The translations under genes were made by a program, and so were the position numbers. This document shows, in pieces, positions 44,902-53,552 of a stretch of DNA of 64,000 bases (position 1 is its first letter; each line of letters begins with the position of its first letter). The DNA is from JBKHDT01 sp046541195 (GTDB lineage: Bacteria > Pseudomonadota > Gammaproteobacteria > Halothiobacillales > Halothiobacillaceae). The stretch is taken from positions 6,508 through 70,507 of the forward strand of contig JBKHDT010000006.1 in NCBI GenBank assembly GCA_046541195.1, read 5' to 3'. The notes under the pieces were generated by a model that saw only the letters and a program-made list of their open reading frames with translations, was not told where the DNA came from and searched no databases.

Positions 44902-45684
44902 ATGAAGCTGAACTACGAAGAATACGGTGGCGGCTCGCCGATCATCATCCTGCACGGGCTGTTTGGCTCGCTGAGCAACTGGCGCGTGGTGGGGCAGGCG
45001 CTCTGCGACCACTACCGGGTCGTCAATGTCGACCTGCGCAACCACGGCCGGTCGCCGCACGTCCCGGGGCTTTCCTATGCCCAGATGGCCGATGACGTGA
45101 TCGAGCTGATGGATGACCTGGGGCTGGGCGATGCCCGGCTGATGGGGCACAGCCTGGGCGGCAAGCTCGGCATGTACCTGGCGGATCGCGATCCGGAGCG
45201 GGTCCGCAAGCTGGTGGTGGTCGACATCGCTCCGCGACGCTACCCACCCTGGCACCAGGATGTCTTTGACGCCCTGGAGGCGGTCGACCTGGAGCGGCTG
45301 CATTCGCGCCAGGAGGCCAAGCGGGCGATGGCCGAGCATGTGTTCGACTCGGCGGTGCGCGAGTTTCTCGCCATGAATCTCGAGCGACGGGATGGACGCT
45401 GGCACTGGCGGTTCAACCTGCCCGAGCTCAAGGCGGCCTACGCACAGACCAGTGACATGCCGGCCCTGCATGGTTTTTACGCGGGCCCGGTGCTGTTTCT
45501 GCGCGGTGCCCAGTCTTCGTACATCACCGAGGAGGACGAACCGCTGCTGCGGCGTGACTTCCCCAAATCCTGCCTGGTGACGCTTGAGGGTGCGCAGCAC
45601 TGGCCGCATATCGAGGCACCGGATGCCTTTCTCGCTGCGGTCCGCGCATTTTTTGCGCATGGCTGCCCGGATCAGCAGGGATGA
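44902..45684 (+). CDS. Alpha/beta-fold hydrolase (YbfF-like esterase)
   Basis: A 260-residue hydrolase with the oxyanion block IIILHGLFGSLSNW, the nucleophile elbow LMGHSLGGKLG, and a late GAQHWPHIEAP with the catalytic histidine. The wording VVNVDLRNHGRSPH is typical of YbfF-type esterases acting on small acyl esters. An in-frame TTG at 44887 is an alternative start. It is convergent with trmO. Confidence 0.87.
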   Translation: MKLNYEEYGGGSPIIILHGLFGSLSNWRVVGQALCDHYRVVNVDLRNHGRSPHVPGLSYAQMADDVIELMDDLGLGDARLMGHSLGGKLGMYLADRDPERVRKLVVVDIAPRRYPPWHQDVFDALEAVDLERLHSRQEAKRAMAEHVFDSAVREFLAMNLERRDGRWHWRFNLPELKAAYAQTSDMPALHGFYAGPVLFLRGAQSSYITEEDEPLLRRDFPKSCLVTLEGAQHWPHIEAPDAFLAAVRAFFAHGCPDQQG

Positions 45685-45798
45685 TCTGTCGGCTGGTCGC
45701 TTAAGGCAGCCTGTGCCGGTCAGGGGCCTTGAGACTGCATCCGGGGCTGATTCTGTTGGTGTTCCTTCGGACTTGCCGGGGCGGCGGCCCGGGGAATA

Positions 45799-46527
45799 TC
45801 ACGGCGCCGGCGCCCCCGACTCCTCGTTCAGCGGCTCGATTGACAGGATGCTCGCCTGGCCCTCGGCGACACGAAACCGCAGGTTCCAGCCTGCCACGGC
45901 GATTCCGTATTCGCGTTTCGGGTCTTCATGCCAGGCAGGACGCGGGTCCAGTGCCAGGGTCTGCTCGATCAGGGTCACGGTCGCCGGGGGCAGGTCCGCT
46001 TTGCGCCGGGCCGGCAACGGAGCCCAGCAGACCGCCAGCTTAGGCTCCGGCCGCGTTTGGGCAAAGCCGCCCCGGGCATTGGGGCCGGGATCGTCGGCCC
46101 AGGGCAGATAGGGCTTCACGTCCAGGACCGGGGTCCCGTCAAGCAGGTCCACCCCTGCCAGGTGCAGCCGCACGCTGTCTGCGGCCAGTTCCAGCGATTC
46201 GAGGCGAACCAGCGACAGGCCGAGCGGGTTGGGTCGAAAGGATGAGCGGGTGGCAAAAACGCCCAGGCGCTCGTTGCCGCCCAGTCTCGGGGGGCGAACG
46301 GTGCGCCGCCTTGCCGGTGGATGCGCATGGAACTGCCAGACCAGCCAGAGATGGCTGAAGGATTCGATGCCCGTCCAGGCGGCGGGATGGTCATGCGGCG
46401 GAGTCGGCACGAGGATGCCCGAGGCGGTCGGTACCAGCCCCGCCTGCCGCGGGATGCCGAACTTTTCCTGCCAGGGTGTCTGCAGGTAGCCGATCGGTTC
46501 CAGGGTAAGCGGGCCAGGCGGCGTCAT
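45799..46527 (-). CDS. trmO: tRNA N6-methyltransferase TrmO
   Basis: TrmO methylates threonylcarbamoyl-adenosine 37 of tRNA-Thr. The 242-residue protein has LEPIGYLQTPWQEKFGIPRQ, FATRSSFRPNPLGLSLVRLE and VLDVKPYLPWAD, the three TrmO (TsaA/YaeB) blocks. Its start overlaps trmL by four bases, coupling two tRNA-modifying enzymes. Confidence 0.93.
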   Translation of the reverse strand: MTPPGPLTLEPIGYLQTPWQEKFGIPRQAGLVPTASGILVPTPPHDHPAAWTGIESFSHLWLVWQFHAHPPARRRTVRPPRLGGNERLGVFATRSSFRPNPLGLSLVRLESLELAADSVRLHLAGVDLLDGTPVLDVKPYLPWADDPGPNARGGFAQTRPEPKLAVCWAPLPARRKADLPPATVTLIEQTLALDPRPAWHEDPKREYGIAVAGWNLRFRVAEGQASILSIEPLNEESGAPAP

Positions 46528-46991
46528 GCCTTGGCCCCCGGGAAGTCGAGCTGGCGCCAGGCTTCGTAGAGACCGATGGCCACGGCATTCGAAAGATTCA
46601 GGCTGCGGCAGCCCGGGCGCATGGGCAGGCGCAATCGCTGTTCGGGCGGGAGTGACGCCAGTACGTCGGCTGGCAGGCCGCGGGTCTCCGGGCCAAACAG
46701 CAGCGCGTCGCCCGGTTGATAGGCCGGCTGGTCGTGGCGGGTCAGACCGCGCGTGCTGAAGGCGAACAGTCGGCCCGGTGCCAGAGCCTTGAGACAGGGC
46801 TCCAGCCCCGGCCAGCGCGTCAGGTCGGCCAGCTCGTGGTAATCGAGCCCGGCGCGGCGCACGGCGCGGGCCTCCAGCGAGAATCCCAGCGGTTCGATCA
46901 GGTGCAGGCCGGCGCCGGCATTGGCGCAGAGCCGGATGATATTGCCGGTATTGGGCGGGATTTCCGGCTGGTACAGGATGACATTGAGCAT
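46524..46991 (-). CDS. trmL: tRNA 2'-O-methyltransferase TrmL
   Basis: A 155-residue SPOUT-fold enzyme that methylates the wobble base ribose of leucine tRNAs. It begins MLNVILYQPEIPPNTGNIIR, as E. coli TrmL does, and has FGPETRGLP and the knot sequence RSLNLSNAVAIGLYEAWRQL. Earlier in-frame ATGs at 47003 and 47000 exist, but the start at 46991 matches the family. It is divergent from purD. Confidence 0.93.
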   Translation of the reverse strand: MLNVILYQPEIPPNTGNIIRLCANAGAGLHLIEPLGFSLEARAVRRAGLDYHELADLTRWPGLEPCLKALAPGRLFAFSTRGLTRHDQPAYQPGDALLFGPETRGLPADVLASLPPEQRLRLPMRPGCRSLNLSNAVAIGLYEAWRQLDFPGAKA

Positions 46992-47136
46992 GGCCTGCAT
47001 CATGCCACCGGTCGCAGGGGTTGGGGAATCATCCGGCCCGGTGCCATGCTGTGGCACACTGCGGGCAAATGCATTTTGAGGCGGGTGGCCCGCCGCTGTG
47101 CGGGCCGGCCTGCATCCATGACACGAGGAGCGACAA

Positions 47137-48432
47137 ATGAAGGTACTGGTAATCGGTGGCGGCGGGCGCGAGCATGCCCTGGCCTGGAAGCTGGCGCAGT
47201 CTCCGCGGGTCGAGCGCGTTTACGTGGCACCGGGCAACCCGGGCACCGCCCGGGAGGCAAAGTGCGAGAACGTGGACATCGCGCCGACAGACATTTCGGC
47301 CCTCTACCGCTTTGCCGGCGACCGGGGCGTCGACCTGACCGTGGTCGGACCGGAGGCGCCGCTGGTCGCCGGCGTGGTCGACACCTTCCGGGACGGGGGG
47401 CTCAAGATATTCGGCCCCACCAAGGCCGCTGCGCAGCTTGAGGGGTCCAAGGCGTTTACCAAGGATTTCCTTGCCCGGCACCGGATCCCGACTGCCGAGT
47501 ATGCCGTGTTCACCGAGCTCAACCCCGCGCTGGACTACCTTCGTGGCCGTGATCTGCCGATTGTCGTCAAGGCGGACGGCCTGGCTGCGGGCAAGGGGGT
47601 GGTGGTCGCGCAGACCATGGATCAGGCCCAGGCGGCCGTGCGCGACATGCTCGGCGGGCAGTTTGGCCACGCCGGTGCACGGATCGTGATCGAGGATTTC
47701 CTGCCCGGCGAGGAGGCAAGCTTCATCGTCATGGTCGACGGCAACGATATCCTGCCGATGGCGACCAGCCAGGACCACAAGGCCCGGGATGCCGGCGACA
47801 CCGGACCCAATACCGGCGGCATGGGCGCCTACTCGCCTGCCCCCGTGGTCACTGCCGAAGTGGCCGACCGGGTCATGCGGGAAATCATCGAGCCGACCGT
47901 GCACGGCATGGCCATGGAAGGTATGCCGTACACCGGGTTCCTCTACGCGGGGCTGATGATCGCCCCGGACGGGACGCCGAAGGTGCTCGAGTACAACTGC
48001 CGTTTTGGCGATCCGGAAACCCAGCCGATCATGATGCGCCTGAAATCCGATCTTGTGGAGTTGATTGCCCTGGCGGTGGACGGGCAGCTTGAGCAGGCCA
48101 CGATCGCCTGGGACAGCCGGACCGCGCTTGGCGTGGTGCTGGCGGCCGAGGGCTATCCGGGCACGGTGCGCAAGGGCGATCCGATCGAGGGACTGGATTC
48201 GGTGCCCGGTGACGGGGACGTCAAGGTGTTTCATGCCGGCACGGCCCGGGGCGGGGACGGCACCGTCATCACCAGCGGCGGGCGGGTCCTGTGCGTCACC
48301 GCACTGGGCAGCACGGTGGCGGAGGCCCAGCGGCAGGCTTATGCCGGATGTGACCGGATTCACTGGGACGGCATGTTCTGCCGCCGAGACATAGGCTGGC
48401 GGGCGCTGGAACGCGCAGGCGGGGCGGGTTGA
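47137..48432 (+). CDS. purD: Phosphoribosylamine-glycine ligase
   Basis: Second committed step of purine synthesis, ATP-dependent. The 431-residue protein begins MKVLVIGGGGREHALAWKL and has VVGPEAPLVAGVVD, the ATP-grasp stretch VVKADGLAAGKGVVVAQT, and NTGGMGAYSPAPV, all characteristic. GAGGAG precedes the ATG. purH is not adjacent in this window. Confidence 0.96.
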   Translation: MKVLVIGGGGREHALAWKLAQSPRVERVYVAPGNPGTAREAKCENVDIAPTDISALYRFAGDRGVDLTVVGPEAPLVAGVVDTFRDGGLKIFGPTKAAAQLEGSKAFTKDFLARHRIPTAEYAVFTELNPALDYLRGRDLPIVVKADGLAAGKGVVVAQTMDQAQAAVRDMLGGQFGHAGARIVIEDFLPGEEASFIVMVDGNDILPMATSQDHKARDAGDTGPNTGGMGAYSPAPVVTAEVADRVMREIIEPTVHGMAMEGMPYTGFLYAGLMIAPDGTPKVLEYNCRFGDPETQPIMMRLKSDLVELIALAVDGQLEQATIAWDSRTALGVVLAAEGYPGTVRKGDPIEGLDSVPGDGDVKVFHAGTARGGDGTVITSGGRVLCVTALGSTVAEAQRQAYAGCDRIHWDGMFCRRDIGWRALERAGGAG

Positions 48433-48464
48433 TCCGGTTTTGCGCGCCATGCGTCAGGAAAGCG

Positions 48465-48492
48465 AAAAAGGCGGCCATTGGCCGCCTTTTTT
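48465..48492. terminator. Bidirectional intrinsic terminator between purD and rho
   Basis: GGCGGCC (48470-48476) pairs with GGCCGCC (48480-48486) around a 3-base loop, flanked by five As on the left and six Ts on the right, so it can end transcripts from both convergent genes, although rho stops 140 bp away. Confidence 0.85.
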
Positions 48493-48632
48493 CCGTTCGT
48501 CCGGGCTGATCGAACGCCTGGGCAAGCTCTGCGCGAAGCCTTGCATGGCTTCGCGGGCTTGCGCGCGCTGTAACGCAAGGGATCGTGACACGTCCGGCGG
48601 CCGGCCCGGCCCCCGGTCGACCGCCGCGTTGC

Positions 48633-49892
48633 TCAGCCGCGGCGCATGGAGTCGTAGAAGTCGTTGTTGACCTTGGTCGCCTGCAGCTTGTCCAGCATGA
48701 ACTCCATCGCCTCCAGCTCGCCCATCGGGTGCAGGAACTTGCGCAGAATCCACATCTTCTGCAGCTCTTCGGGATCCGTGAGCAGCTCCTCGCGGCGGGT
48801 GCCGGAGCGATTGATGTTGATGGCCGGGTAGACCCGCTTCTCGGCAATGCGCCGGTCCAGGTGCAGCTCCATGTTGCCGGTGCCCTTGAACTCCTCGTAG
48901 ATCACCTCGTCCATCTTGGAGCCGGTGTCGATCAGGGCGGTGGCGAGGATCGTCAGGCTGCCGCCTTCCTCGATGTTCCGGGCCGCCCCGAAGAATCGCT
49001 TCGGACGATGCAGGGCATTGGCGTCGACGCCGCCGGTCAGCACCTTGCCCGAGGAGGGAATCACCGTGTTGTACGCACGGGCCAGCCGGGTGATCGAGTC
49101 GAGCAGGATCACCACGTCCATCTTGTGCTCCACCAGCCGCTTGGCCTTCTCGATGACCATCTCGGCCACCTGGACATGCCGCTGGGCCGGCTCGTCGAAG
49201 GTTGAGGCCACCACCTCGCCGCGCACCGTGCGCTGCATTTCGGTCACTTCCTCCGGCCGCTCGTCGATCAGCAGGACGATGACATAGCACTCGGGGTGGT
49301 TGGTGGTGATGCTCTGGGCAATATTCTGGAGCATCATGGTCTTGCCGGCCTTGGGTGGCGAGACGATCAGGCCGCGCTGGCCCTTGCCGACCGGGGCCAC
49401 GATGTCGATGATCCGCGCAGTCAGGTCTTCCGTGGAGCCGTTGCCCCGCTCCATCCGCATGCGCTGATCGGCATGCAGGGGCGTGAGATTCTCGAAGGGG
49501 ACCTTGTTCCGGGATGCCTCGGGCGGCTCGAAGTTGATCTTGTCGATCTTCAGCAGCGCAAAGTAGCGCTCGCTGTCCTTCGGCGGGCGAATGGTGCCGG
49601 AGATGGTATCGCCCGTGCGGAGGTTGAAACGTCGTATCTGGCTGGGCGAGACGTAGATGTCGTCCGGTCCGGCCAGGTACGAGGCATCCGCCCCGCGCAG
49701 GAACCCGAAGCCATCCGACAGAATCTCCAGCACACCATCCCCGTAGATCGACTCGCCGCTGCGGGCGTGGGCCTTGAGAATGGCGAAGATGACATCTTGT
49801 TTTCTGGCCCGGCCGACGTTGTCGATGCCCAGGCTTTCCGCCAGATCGATCAGCTCGACGGCAGGCTTTCTTTTGAGTTCGGTGAGATTCAT
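48633..49892 (-). CDS. rho: Transcription termination factor Rho
   Basis: The 419-residue RNA-dependent ATPase: starts MNLTELKRKPAVELIDLAES, has the cold-shock-like RNA-binding domain (GDGVLEILSDGFGFLR), Walker A PPKAGKTMML, VLLIDERPEEVTEM, and the Q-loop and R-loop region SSGKVLTGGVDANAL. Length matches E. coli Rho. trxA lies upstream on the same strand, the common trxA-rho order. The 216-bp space between them has a 9-bp GC hairpin (50053-50083) without a T-tract on the trxA strand. Confidence 0.97.
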   Translation of the reverse strand: MNLTELKRKPAVELIDLAESLGIDNVGRARKQDVIFAILKAHARSGESIYGDGVLEILSDGFGFLRGADASYLAGPDDIYVSPSQIRRFNLRTGDTISGTIRPPKDSERYFALLKIDKINFEPPEASRNKVPFENLTPLHADQRMRMERGNGSTEDLTARIIDIVAPVGKGQRGLIVSPPKAGKTMMLQNIAQSITTNHPECYVIVLLIDERPEEVTEMQRTVRGEVVASTFDEPAQRHVQVAEMVIEKAKRLVEHKMDVVILLDSITRLARAYNTVIPSSGKVLTGGVDANALHRPKRFFGAARNIEEGGSLTILATALIDTGSKMDEVIYEEFKGTGNMELHLDRRIAEKRVYPAININRSGTRREELLTDPEELQKMWILRKFLHPMGELEAMEFMLDKLQATKVNNDFYDSMRRG

Positions 49893-50108
49893 GCAGTCTG
49901 GGGGCGAGAGTTGACAGGATCTGGTTATGTAGGACGATTCCCGGGGTGGGAAGGTGCGTCTGACCCGAGTCCCGTTGGGTACGGGCAATCCGGGCTGGGG
50001 AGGGAATCCGCTGATAATGCCACGCCATGCCGGCTGGCGACAAGTGTTTTTTGGACCCGGGGGTTCTGGCATGGCCCGGGTCCGGCGCCGCGTTCGTTGC
50101 GGACGGCC

Positions 50109-50435
50109 TCAGATGCTGCTGTCGATGAACGCGGTCAGCTGGGACTTGGAGAGTGCGCCGACCTTGGTTCCCTCGGCCTTGCCGTTCTTGAACAGCATCA
50201 GGGTCGGGATGCCGCGGATTCCGTGCTCCCGCGGGGTTTCCGGGTTTTCGTCGATATTCAGCTTGGCGACCTTGACCCGGCCGTCATACTCGGCAGCCAC
50301 TTCCTCAAGGATCGGGCCGATCATCCGGCAGGGGCCGCACCACTCCGCCCAGTAATCCACGAGTACCGGCAGATCGCTCTGCAGCACTTGCGCTTCGAAG
50401 GTGGCGTCGGTGAGGTAAACGATTTTGTCGCTCAC
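50109..50435 (-). CDS. trxA: Thioredoxin 1
   Basis: A 108-residue thioredoxin with active site WAEWCGPCRMIGP, KLNIDENPETP and cis-proline loop GIRGIPTLMLFKNG. It starts with GTG at 50435, six bases after GGGAGA. It faces oxyR across a 117-bp divergent region, an arrangement that would allow OxyR to act on both. Confidence 0.96.
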   Translation of the reverse strand: MSDKIVYLTDATFEAQVLQSDLPVLVDYWAEWCGPCRMIGPILEEVAAEYDGRVKVAKLNIDENPETPREHGIRGIPTLMLFKNGKAEGTKVGALSKSQLTAFIDSSI

Positions 50436-50552
50436 GGGTGTTCTCCCAATGGAAAATATCATGAATCACCGCCCGGCATCCGGGCGTATCCTCTTGGATT
50501 GTCGACCGTCGAATGACGCATTGCAAGCATCAACCGCAGGATGAAGCCGCCC

Positions 50553-51491
50553 ATGACGCTGACCGAACTCAGATACCTTGTGGCCGTGGCGCGGGAGCGC
50601 CACTTTGGCCGTGCCGCCGAGGCCTGCTTCATCAGCCAGCCGACCTTGAGTGTCGGGATCAAGAGGCTGGAGGAGGAGCTGGGCCTGCGGATCTTCGAGC
50701 GGGCCAGCCGCACCGAGGTGCAGATCACGCCCGCCGGTGAAAAGCTGATCGAGCAGGCGCAGCGCGTGCTGGACGAGGCCGAGCGACTCAGGGAGATGGC
50801 CAACGCGGCCAAGGACCCGCTGGTCGGCTCCCTGCGCCTCGGGGTGATCTACACCATCGGTCCCTACCTTCTGCCGCGGCTCATTCCTGCGCTGCACCGC
50901 AGGGCGCCGGACATGCCCCTGCTGATCGAGGAAGGCTTCACGGCGGCACTGACCGGCAAGTTGTCCAGGGGGGAGCTGGATGCGGTGATCCTTTCGCTGC
51001 CCTTCGCGGCCCTGGGCGTGGCCGTGCTGCCGGTCTATCGCGAGCCATTCGTGCTGGCGGCTCCGGCGGCGCACCCGCTGGCCACCGAGTCGCCGCTGGA
51101 TGTCTCCCGGCTCGATCCCGCGGAAATGCTCATGCTCGGCCCGGGCCACTGCTTTAGGGACCAGGTACTCGCGATCTGTCCGGAGTGCGCGCGGACCACG
51201 GGTGAGGGCCGGCTGCAGCGCACACTGGAAGGTGGATCGCTGGAAACCATCCGGATGATGGTCGCATCCGGCTCCGGCGTGACCGTTCTGCCCTGCGGGT
51301 CGGCCTCGGGTGCCGCCGGGGCCGCCAATGGACTGGTGACCTACCGGCCTTTCGTCGAGCCGGCCCCTTCCCGGGATGTGGCCGTGGTTTTCCGGCGGCG
51401 CTACGTGCGCCGGGAGGCGATTGACCTGTTGGCCGAGGTCATTCGGGAGAGTCGGCCCGACTGTGCCGGGGCGATTGCCTGTTCGGCCTGA
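50553..51491 (+). CDS. oxyR: Hydrogen peroxide-sensing regulator OxyR
   Basis: A 312-residue LysR-family regulator. The N-terminal winged helix (LRYLVAVARERHFGRAAEACF) is followed by the OxyR redox core GPGHCFRDQVLAICPE with cysteines 200 and 209, equal to Cys199/Cys208 of E. coli, which form the activating disulfide. It should activate peroxide defence genes. The ATG at 50553 is better spaced from the AGGA than the one at 50541. It is divergent from trxA. Confidence 0.94.
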   Translation: MTLTELRYLVAVARERHFGRAAEACFISQPTLSVGIKRLEEELGLRIFERASRTEVQITPAGEKLIEQAQRVLDEAERLREMANAAKDPLVGSLRLGVIYTIGPYLLPRLIPALHRRAPDMPLLIEEGFTAALTGKLSRGELDAVILSLPFAALGVAVLPVYREPFVLAAPAAHPLATESPLDVSRLDPAEMLMLGPGHCFRDQVLAICPECARTTGEGRLQRTLEGGSLETIRMMVASGSGVTVLPCGSASGAAGAANGLVTYRPFVEPAPSRDVAVVFRRRYVRREAIDLLAEVIRESRPDCAGAIACSA

Positions 51492-51516
51492 TCGGGCGCC
51501 GGCTGTGGCAGCCGGT

Positions 51517-52017
51517 TCATATGAGCATGACGTTCTCTGCCTGGGGTCCCTTGCGCCCTTCGCCAATCTGGTAGCTGACGCGTTGTCCCTCGACCAGTGC
51601 TTCCGGGCCGAGTTCGTCGTCGATGGCTCGAAAGTGCACGAACAGGTCCTCGCCGTTTTCCCGCACGATAAAGCCGAACCCCTTGTCCACGTTGAACCAC
51701 TTGACCGTGCCGGTTTCCTGCCGGCCCAGCGCGGCGGCGGCCGCTGGCGTCTCCTCCGGATCGGCAGGGCTGGTCCCGGTCATGGCGTGCGCGGGGGGTG
51801 TGATCGCACCCTGGGGCACCGGCCGGGGGCGCGCAAAGGCGAGCACGAGCAGGAAGGCGACGGCGAGTACGATGAACGTGGCGCCCGCACGGGCCAGCGG
51901 CCCGCTGCCTGCGAGTACGTTCTGGATCATCGTGACCGCCAGTGCGGTCAGCAGCGCCAGGCCAAGGGCGACAAAGATATGCGTGCCGGTCAATGCGTGG
52001 TTTGTGTCGGTTTTCAT
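51517..52017 (-). CDS. Membrane-anchored cold-shock-domain protein
   Basis: A 166-residue protein. Two hydrophobic segments occupy about 12-35 (THIFVALGLALLTALAVTMI) and 43-62 (AGATFIVLAVAFLLVLAFA); after a Pro/Ala linker, residues 100-166 form a cold-shock domain with the RNP1-type KGFGFIV and RNP2-type LFVHF motifs (GTVKWFNVDKGFGFI). Ordinary CspA proteins are about 70 residues and soluble. The topology puts the nucleic-acid-binding domain in the cytoplasm at the membrane face. Confidence 0.87.
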   Translation of the reverse strand: MKTDTNHALTGTHIFVALGLALLTALAVTMIQNVLAGSGPLARAGATFIVLAVAFLLVLAFARPRPVPQGAITPPAHAMTGTSPADPEETPAAAAALGRQETGTVKWFNVDKGFGFIVRENGEDLFVHFRAIDDELGPEALVEGQRVSYQIGEGRKGPQAENVMLI

Positions 52018-52616
52018 GGATCTTGATGTTCTGGTGTCTGGTCGGGGTCAAGGGTACGCCGGGACAAGGTCGGCCGGCGGTCTTGCGTCGAGTTGCCATC
52101 GCCGGTCATGCGCTCTCAGGCTTCGGGACTCGTCTGCCGCCCGGCCGGGCCCGCGGCGGTTTTGCCGGTCGTTGCCGGCTCGCGGCCACGGTGCCGTTCG
52201 CATTCAGGCGTTCACGGAACCGTCATCCGGCGGCCCGGCATTCTACATGCCCCGGGACATAATCGCTTCGCCGTGCCGGGGTCCGGTGGATTTGACCCTG
52301 CTCTGGCGAGGTTGAAGCAAAGCCGGTATCTTCACTGCTCGGAGGGCTTTCGCGTGCCACGCACCCGGGGCGCCGATGGGTCCCGGAACCCGTCGGCGCC
52401 CGAAAAAGTCCCCGGGGCGGCGTGTTCCTTCGGGAAGATCTGCACGAAAGCAAGGATTCCCGTGCAGGGCATGGATGCCCGGATGCATCATGGTGCAGGC
52501 CATCGGAGCGCACAGCCCGGGCCGGGCATCGATTGGCCCGGGTGTTGCTGCACGAGTCGCGGAAGGCCCCGTGCAGTGTTTTTTAATCGAGAATTGTTCT
52601 GGGGTGTGACCGATCT
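52018..52616. other. 600-bp gene-free segment with several strong hairpins
   Basis: No supportable gene lies here. Visible structures: a 14-bp stem with one G-T pair (52368-52381 with 52388-52401); a CTGCACG/CGTGCAG hairpin (52440-52446 with 52461-52467); an 8-bp CCCGGGCC/GGCCCGGG stem (52516-52523 with 52535-52542); and a second CTGCACG/CGTGCAG hairpin (52548-52554 with 52570-52576). The GCACGAAAGCA text inside resembles the palindrome of repeat X at 12466. Confidence 0.7.
52548..52584 (+). terminator. Terminator-like hairpin directly before speE
   Basis: The stem CTGCACG (52548-52554) with CGTGCAG (52570-52576) has a 15-base loop and is followed by TG and six Ts. On the speE strand it ends 33 bases before the speE ATG. 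It could stop transcription entering from upstream, or act as an attenuator if the promoter lies before it. Confidence 0.5.
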
Positions 52617-53477
52617 ATGTCAAGGCTGGAAGGGGACTGGAAGTTCGAGGTGGTGGACGAGATGGGCGCGGCCTTCGGGCTGAAGGTGCGCGGCAAGCTG
52701 CATGACGAGCAGACGCCCTGGCAGCACCTGGAGGTCTTCGAAACCGAGCGCTGGGGCAACCTGATGGTGCTCGACGAGGTATTCATGCTCTCCTCGCTGG
52801 AGAATTTCCTTTACCACGAGATGATGGCGCACCCGGCGATGTTCACGCACCCGGACCCGAAGCGGGTGGTGATCATTGGCGGGGGGGATTGCGGCACGCT
52901 GCGCGAGGTGCTCAAGCACCCCGGGGTTGAGTCGGTGATCCAGGTCGATATCGACGAGGCGGTGACCCGCGCGTCGGAGCGATTCTTTCCGGAGTTGTGC
53001 GACGCCAACGATGATGCCCGCGCAACCTTGCTTTTCGACGACGGGATCAAGTGGATGCGCGCGGCGGAATCCGGCAGCGTGGACATCATCATCGTGGACT
53101 CCACCGACCCCATCGGGCCGGGCACGGGGTTGTTTGGTCCCGATTTCATCGCGGACTGTCACCGCGTTCTCGGCGAAGGGGGCATCATGGTTGGTCAGAG
53201 CGAATCCCCCTTCTACCACCTGGAACTCATGAAGAACTATCACCGGGCGATGATTGCAGCAGGCTTTGGCGCGCGCCGTTCGCTGCTGTTCCCGCAGCCG
53301 GTGTATCCCGGCGGTTCGATCACCTGCACCCTGGCCAGCAAGGGGCTTTCCCTGGATGAGTTCCGTTTTGCCGACGCGGCCGCCAAGCCTTTCGTGACGC
53401 GCTATTACAATGCCGAGATCCATCGCGGCGCGCTGGCTCAGCCGGAGTTCATGAAGGCGGCCCTGAGCAGCCTGTGA
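52617..53477 (+). CDS. speE: Polyamine aminopropyltransferase (spermidine synthase)
   Basis: A 286-residue enzyme that transfers aminopropyl from decarboxylated S-adenosylmethionine to putrescine. It shows the opening beta hairpin, NFLYHEMMAHPAMFTHP, the cofactor loop IIGGGDCGTLREVLKH, and the catalytic VDSTDPIGPGTGLFG. Length and motifs match bacterial SpeE. No speD gene is adjacent. Confidence 0.95.
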   Translation: MSRLEGDWKFEVVDEMGAAFGLKVRGKLHDEQTPWQHLEVFETERWGNLMVLDEVFMLSSLENFLYHEMMAHPAMFTHPDPKRVVIIGGGDCGTLREVLKHPGVESVIQVDIDEAVTRASERFFPELCDANDDARATLLFDDGIKWMRAAESGSVDIIIVDSTDPIGPGTGLFGPDFIADCHRVLGEGGIMVGQSESPFYHLELMKNYHRAMIAAGFGARRSLLFPQPVYPGGSITCTLASKGLSLDEFRFADAAAKPFVTRYYNAEIHRGALAQPEFMKAALSSL

Positions 53478-53552
53478 GTCGGGGCGGTCCCGTCGCTTCC
53501 GGGCCGGTTTTCACGTAAAATCACGCGCTTGTTTCTGATCGGGGATGGGCGC

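Noticed and set aside
50053..50083. Terminator of trxA
   Set aside because: The 9-bp stem is perfect, but on the trxA strand it is followed by As, not Ts.
52018..53552. Replication origin next to mnmG
   Set aside because: mnmG-rsmG-parAB-atp order is origin-proximal in many bacteria, but no cluster of DnaA boxes (TTATCCACA type) or AT-rich unwinding region was seen here.
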